A stretch of DNA of 64,000 bases, from NCBI RefSeq assembly GCF_005491705.1, contig NZ_CP028092.1, positions 620,001 to 684,000 on the forward strand. The letters are read 5' to 3'. This DNA is from Pontibacter sp. SGAir0037. GTDB lineage: Bacteria > Bacteroidota > Bacteroidia > Cytophagales > Hymenobacteraceae. The notes beneath the pieces were generated by a model, which was not told where the DNA came from, did no database searches, and saw nothing but the letters and a program-made list of their open reading frames with translations. This document shows, piece by piece, positions 60,243 through 64,000 of this stretch. Position numbers and translations under genes: made by a program. Positions within the stretch are counted from its first letter, which is position 1. Every line of letters starts with the position of its first letter.

Positions 60243-62996
60243 CTATGCTTTTTGCTGCTTGGCATTACTCTTAAACCGGAAGTATTTCTCCACTGTCACG
60301 ATGATTAATAGTACCAGCCCGGCCCCAAAAATGCGTAATACCTGCATAGCATCTAACGGACTGGAGCTAAAGAGTGTATTCATGAAAGGCGTATAGATAA
60401 ACAATGCCTGGAAAAAGAGCATAGCTGCAATGCCATAGTATACCCACATGTTGGTAAAGAAACCTATTTCGCTCACTGGCCTCACCAGGGAACGGCAACT
60501 GAGCAGATAAAATGCCTCCAGTACCACCAGCACTGTAGTAGCTACTGTCTGGGCCTCTGTTATGGTTGCTCCCTGTTGCTTTTCATACAGGTATAGTCCA
60601 AAAGACGCTATCAGTAAAATGGCACCTACCATTAATGTGCGCATAACCAGGTCTTTGGTAAGAATGGGCTCGCCTGCGGGGCGGGGAGGCCTGTCCATAA
60701 TGCCTGGCTCTTTGGGCTCAAAAGCCAGTGTAAGGCCTAGCAGCACGGCAGTAGTCATATTTATCCAAAGGATTTGCACAGGCAGCACCGGAAGCTGTGT
60801 GCCTAAAATAACAGCAAACAAAATAATCAGTCCCTCGCCGAGGTTGGTAGGAAGCGTCCAGACAATAAATTTAGTCAGGTTATCGAAAACACTTCTGCCT
60901 TCCTCCACAGCGCCTTCTATAGAAGAGAAGTTATCGTCTGTAAGTACCATATCTGAGGCATCTTTGGCAACATCGGTACCTGTAATGCCCATGGCGATGC
61001 CTATGTTCGCCTGCTTCAGGGCAGGGCCATCGTTTACGCCGTCTCCTGTCATGGCTACAATCTTATCGCGGGCCTGGAGTGCCTTCACAAGCCTTAATTT
61101 CTGATCCGGCGATACACGTGCAAAGACAGATATATTTTCTGCCACTTCTTCCAGCTGTTTGTCCTCTATCTGCTGTAGTTCTTTGCCTGTTATAGCCACA
61201 AGTTTTCCGTTTTCGCGATGCCCGTTCAATCCGATCTGGCTGGCAATGGCGGCGGCTGTAATAGCATGGTCGCCGGTGATCATCTTTACATCTATACCGG
61301 CCTGCTGGCACAGCTTTACAGCTTCTACGGCCTCTTGTCTGGGTGGGTCGATCATTCCCTGCAGCCCCAGGAACACAAGGTCAGCGCTGGTATCCTGATG
61401 GTCGATGCCGGTAATCCCTTCCGGCGCTTCGGCCATTGCAAAAGCTAACACACGCAAACCATCGCCTGCCATTAGCTCCACCTGCTGGTTAATGGCCTCC
61501 TTATCTACGGCTGTCAGCGCTCCGTCGGGTTGCATCACCTGGTTACAACGCTCCAGAACAGCCTCTACAGAACCCTTTAAGAAGATAAGAGCCGGAGCTC
61601 CTTTGTGCAGTGTTGCCATGTACTGGTACTCCGATTCAAAAGGAATGGTATCCTGCCGCGGGTGGTCCTGCTCCAGTTTCTTACTTTCGAAACCGGCTTT
61701 ACGAGCAGAAACAAGAAGTGCCCCTTCGGTAGGATCGCCTTCTATGCTCCATTTGCCTTCTTTTTCTTTTAAGGTGCTGTCGTTGCAGAGTAAACCTGCC
61801 TGCAGGCAGAGTGCCAGCGCTTTATTGGTTGAAAGGTCCACCTGTTGCTCATTTTCCTGTATTTCTCCTTCCGGACGATATCCCAAACCATTTGCACTAT
61901 AAGTTTTGCCTCCTGCCCATAGCTGCTGTACTGTCATCTGGTTTTCGGTGAGCGTACCTGTTTTGTCGGAGCAGATCACATTGGTGCTTCCCAGTGTTTC
62001 TACGGCTACCAGCTTGCGGATAATAGCTCTTCGGGATGCCATTTTAGATACACCCAGAGCCAACATAATGGTTACAGCCACAGGCAAACCTTCCGGAATG
62101 GCTCCTACAGCAAGGGCAACAGCCATCATAAAGGTTTCGCCAATTCCTTCGCCCCGCCATAGGCCTATGGCAAACACCACAACCGAAAGCCCCAGAATTA
62201 CCCACAGCAACAGGTGGCTGAAGTCTTTTATTTTCTTGGTAAGAGGCGTTTCCAGGTCCTGGGCCGTAGCAATGGATTGCTGGATCTTACCCACCTCCGT
62301 ATGGTCGCCTGTGGCAATTACTACCCCTTTGCCTTGCCCGTAAGTAACTACCGTAGAGGAGAAACCCATGCAAAGCCGGTCTCCCAGCACATTGTCGGCA
62401 GCTACTGGTTCTGTGTTCTTCTCCACTGCCACCGACTCCCCGGTAAGGGCAGATTCATCTACTTTCATGTCGCGTTCCTGTACCAGCCTTACATCAGCAG
62501 GAAACTTATCGCCCGACTGTACCAGCACAATGTCTCCGGGTACCAGCTCTCGGGCATCAATGTTCTGTTTGTTCCCGTTGCGGATTACCTGGGCTCTGGC
62601 AGTCATGCTCTTCGATAAAGCATCTATAGCCTGCAGTGCTTTCGACTCCTGCACAAAACCTATAATAGCATTGATAAAAACAACAGCAAAAATGACAATA
62701 GCATCTATATACTCTTCCAGGAAAATAGTTACCACTGTAGCTGCCAGCAGAATATAGATCAGTGGCTGGTGGAACTGGAGCATGAAGCGGATAAAGGCAC
62801 TCTGCTGTTTTTTGGGGGTCATAATGTTCAGCCCATACTGCTCCTGGCGCTTTTTAACCTCCTGGTCGCTTAAGCCGTCGGCAGCGGAAACCTGTATCTT
62901 ATCCAGCACCTCTTCAGCTTCCAGGCTATGCCATTGCTGCTGCTTGCCTGCTTGCGAAGGATGTTGCGTAATTTTATTTTCTTCTGTTACCTGCAT
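60243..62996 (-). CDS. Ca2+-type P-type ATPase
   Basis: 917 residues from the ATG at 62996 (a TTG at 63020 is less likely). P2-type layout: N-terminal cation-ATPase domain (about 22-90), actuator motif TGES (about 184-187), PEGLP in membrane helix 4 (about 301-305, as in SERCA-like pumps), phosphorylated Asp of DKTGTLT (about 344) and the hinge TGDGVNDGPALK (about 610). Ten membrane helices. It probably exports Ca2+ (or Mn2+) from the cytoplasm; the missing P1-type metal domain and the PEGLP loop argue against a heavy-metal pump. Confidence 0.9.
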   Translation of the reverse strand: MQVTEENKITQHPSQAGKQQQWHSLEAEEVLDKIQVSAADGLSDQEVKKRQEQYGLNIMTPKKQQSAFIRFMLQFHQPLIYILLAATVVTIFLEEYIDAIVIFAVVFINAIIGFVQESKALQAIDALSKSMTARAQVIRNGNKQNIDARELVPGDIVLVQSGDKFPADVRLVQERDMKVDESALTGESVAVEKNTEPVAADNVLGDRLCMGFSSTVVTYGQGKGVVIATGDHTEVGKIQQSIATAQDLETPLTKKIKDFSHLLLWVILGLSVVVFAIGLWRGEGIGETFMMAVALAVGAIPEGLPVAVTIMLALGVSKMASRRAIIRKLVAVETLGSTNVICSDKTGTLTENQMTVQQLWAGGKTYSANGLGYRPEGEIQENEQQVDLSTNKALALCLQAGLLCNDSTLKEKEGKWSIEGDPTEGALLVSARKAGFESKKLEQDHPRQDTIPFESEYQYMATLHKGAPALIFLKGSVEAVLERCNQVMQPDGALTAVDKEAINQQVELMAGDGLRVLAFAMAEAPEGITGIDHQDTSADLVFLGLQGMIDPPRQEAVEAVKLCQQAGIDVKMITGDHAITAAAIASQIGLNGHRENGKLVAITGKELQQIEDKQLEEVAENISVFARVSPDQKLRLVKALQARDKIVAMTGDGVNDGPALKQANIGIAMGITGTDVAKDASDMVLTDDNFSSIEGAVEEGRSVFDNLTKFIVWTLPTNLGEGLIILFAVILGTQLPVLPVQILWINMTTAVLLGLTLAFEPKEPGIMDRPPRPAGEPILTKDLVMRTLMVGAILLIASFGLYLYEKQQGATITEAQTVATTVLVVLEAFYLLSCRSLVRPVSEIGFFTNMWVYYGIAAMLFFQALFIYTPFMNTLFSSSPLDAMQVLRIFGAGLVLLIIVTVEKYFRFKSNAKQQKA

Positions 62997-63304
62997 AGTA
63001 CTTTTCGTTTTTAGCTTCAAACAAACTATCTAATCTTACGGGGCAATGGGGGAATAAGCTATAATGCAATTTTAATCTTAAATTAATGTGCGACAGAGCG
63101 TTAGCTGCTGTTGAAGCTGCTGGTATAACTGCATCAACCGGCAAGCAGGGTACACTCCATTTCCCTTTGAGCAGGTAAAAATGCATCTTATGTTTAACTG
63201 GTTGAATGACTTTCATCAGTATAAATCCTGATAAAAATTAGTATGTTATTCCATATCCATTGCCGGAGGTGTTCGTTAAAAGTCTTACACTGAAAAGGAA
63301 CAAT

Positions 63305-64000
63305 ATGCCTAGGAAAGTTGAATTAACAGTACCAGCAGAAAGTACAAAAGAGGTAGTGGATGCGCTGAATCAACTGGAGGGCCTGATAAACCTTCAGGTA
63401 TATAAAAGCGCTTCTGCCAACGAGCCCGGTGATGTTGTAAAAGCTACCGTTGCTACAAAGGCGCTGCAGCAACTTATGCGGCAGATGGATAGCCTCGGTT
63501 TGGGTAAGAAACCAGGCTTTTCTTTAGCAACCAGCGAGCCGGACAGCCTCATAAGTCCTGGTTTTTCCAACCTGGTTGACCGCGATGGTACGTTAGCCAG
63601 TTGGGAAGAAATGGAAATGATCATCAGCAAGGATAGTAATGCCAATTCTTTGATTTTACTGCTGCTTATAGCTTCGGGTATTCTGGCGGCTACAGGTATT
63701 GCTACAAATGCTATCCATGTTGTTATCGGTGCCATGCTGGTTGCTCCTGGCTTTATGCCCATTATGCGTATTCCTTTAGGAATCGTTTCCGGGTGTAAGG
63801 CTGTCTGGATAAGAGGTATAACAGATGTGTTTTTAGCCTATGGTGTACTTATAGCGGCGGCCGCCCTTACTGCTTTTTTCCTGCAGGCAACAGGAACAGA
63901 ACCTTTACCGGGCAAGGCAGATTATTACGAGCTGACCAACCCGCTGCTAAAATACTGGACTACCCTGACCTCTACCTCTGTGGTTGCGTCGGCGGCGGCA
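63305..64000 (+). CDS. DUF389-family membrane protein (3' end outside window)
   Basis: The ATG at 63305 opens a frame that runs off the window; 232 residues are visible. An N-terminal cytoplasmic ACT-like small domain (about 1-100, MPRKVELTVPAE) precedes the DUF389 membrane domain: SLILLLLIASGILAATGIATNAIHVVIGAMLVAPGFMPIMRIPLG (helices about 117-160) and the next helix from about 175. Unlike the DUF389 fusion at 38.1-40.0 kb it has no lipid-kinase-like part. Function unknown. It is divergent from the P-type ATPase gene, with 308 bp between starts. Confidence 0.85.
   Translation, partial: MPRKVELTVPAESTKEVVDALNQLEGLINLQVYKSASANEPGDVVKATVATKALQQLMRQMDSLGLGKKPGFSLATSEPDSLISPGFSNLVDRDGTLASWEEMEMIISKDSNANSLILLLLIASGILAATGIATNAIHVVIGAMLVAPGFMPIMRIPLGIVSGCKAVWIRGITDVFLAYGVLIAAAALTAFFLQATGTEPLPGKADYYELTNPLLKYWTTLTSTSVVASAAA

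Noticed and set aside
60562..62757. Long plus-strand ORFs inside the P-type ATPase gene
   Set aside because: Antisense shadows of a well-supported 917-residue protein; Ser/Pro/Arg-rich as expected for shadows.

Overview
The window is a chromosomal stretch of a Bacteroidota bacterium. Supporting signs are a type IX secretion C-terminal sorting domain, a SusC/SusD pair, Bacteroidota-only families (DUF3098, BatB/BatC, GNAT-nitrilase fusion), weak Shine-Dalgarno signals and promoters of the TTG-N19/20-TAnnTTTG type in front of tRNA genes. The gene content fits Cytophagales, most likely Hymenobacteraceae (Pontibacter-like); the genus is an inference. No prophage, CRISPR array, transposase or classical defence system is visible.

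Layout. 1-4.5 kb: end of a lectin-like type IX-secreted protein, then a leftward operon batB-batC-thioesterase-thioesterase. 4.8-5.3 kb: tRNA-Ser(GCT), tRNA-Pro(TGG) and tRNA-Arg(TCT). 5.3-10.3 kb: small stress/membrane genes (Pmp3-like, DUF2158, Crp/Fnr regulator, YiaA/B, DoxX, a 45-residue membrane protein) with one frameshifted SRPBCC gene. 10.6-15.3 kb: an amino-sugar group (GH20 hexosaminidase, NagX/HGSNAT-like membrane protein, ChbG/YdjC-like deacetylase). 15.4-28.7 kb: a coherent outer-membrane/periplasmic group: vanadium haloperoxidase/PAP2 lipoprotein, SusC, SusD, an ASPIC/UnbV beta-propeller lipoprotein, an FG-GAP lipoprotein carrying a cytochrome c heme motif, and a convergent thioredoxin-like protein. 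This is the best candidate for an undescribed system. 28.8-38 kb: metabolic and redox genes (MBL hydrolase, SRPBCC protein, class IV aminotransferase, MDR oxidoreductase, PaaE-like reductase, DsbA/FrnE, GNAT-nitrilase fusion, CoA-transferase scoA/scoB). The scoB-scoA junction is filled by a 471-bp cassette with inverted repeats carrying a four-helix-bundle gene.

38-55 kb is mostly core: a degenerate lipid-kinase-like/DUF389 fusion, the leftward operon ftsX-DUF3098-uppP-truB-ribF, tamB divergent from tsaD with 3 bp between start codons, smpB, an NlpC/P60 peptidase, an HNH protein, and rpsA with a structured leader. 55.3-59.5 kb is sparse and partly decayed: a lipoprotein, a DoxX-TlpA gene broken by two frameshifts, a porin-like barrel and about 770 bp without a convincing gene. 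59.5-64 kb holds a GNAT acetyltransferase, tRNA-Cys(GCA), a Ca2+-type P-type ATPase and the start of a second DUF389 protein cut by the window edge.

Many transcription units end in unusually long, perfect stem-loops (up to 30 bp). All assignments come from reading the sequence; no database search was run.
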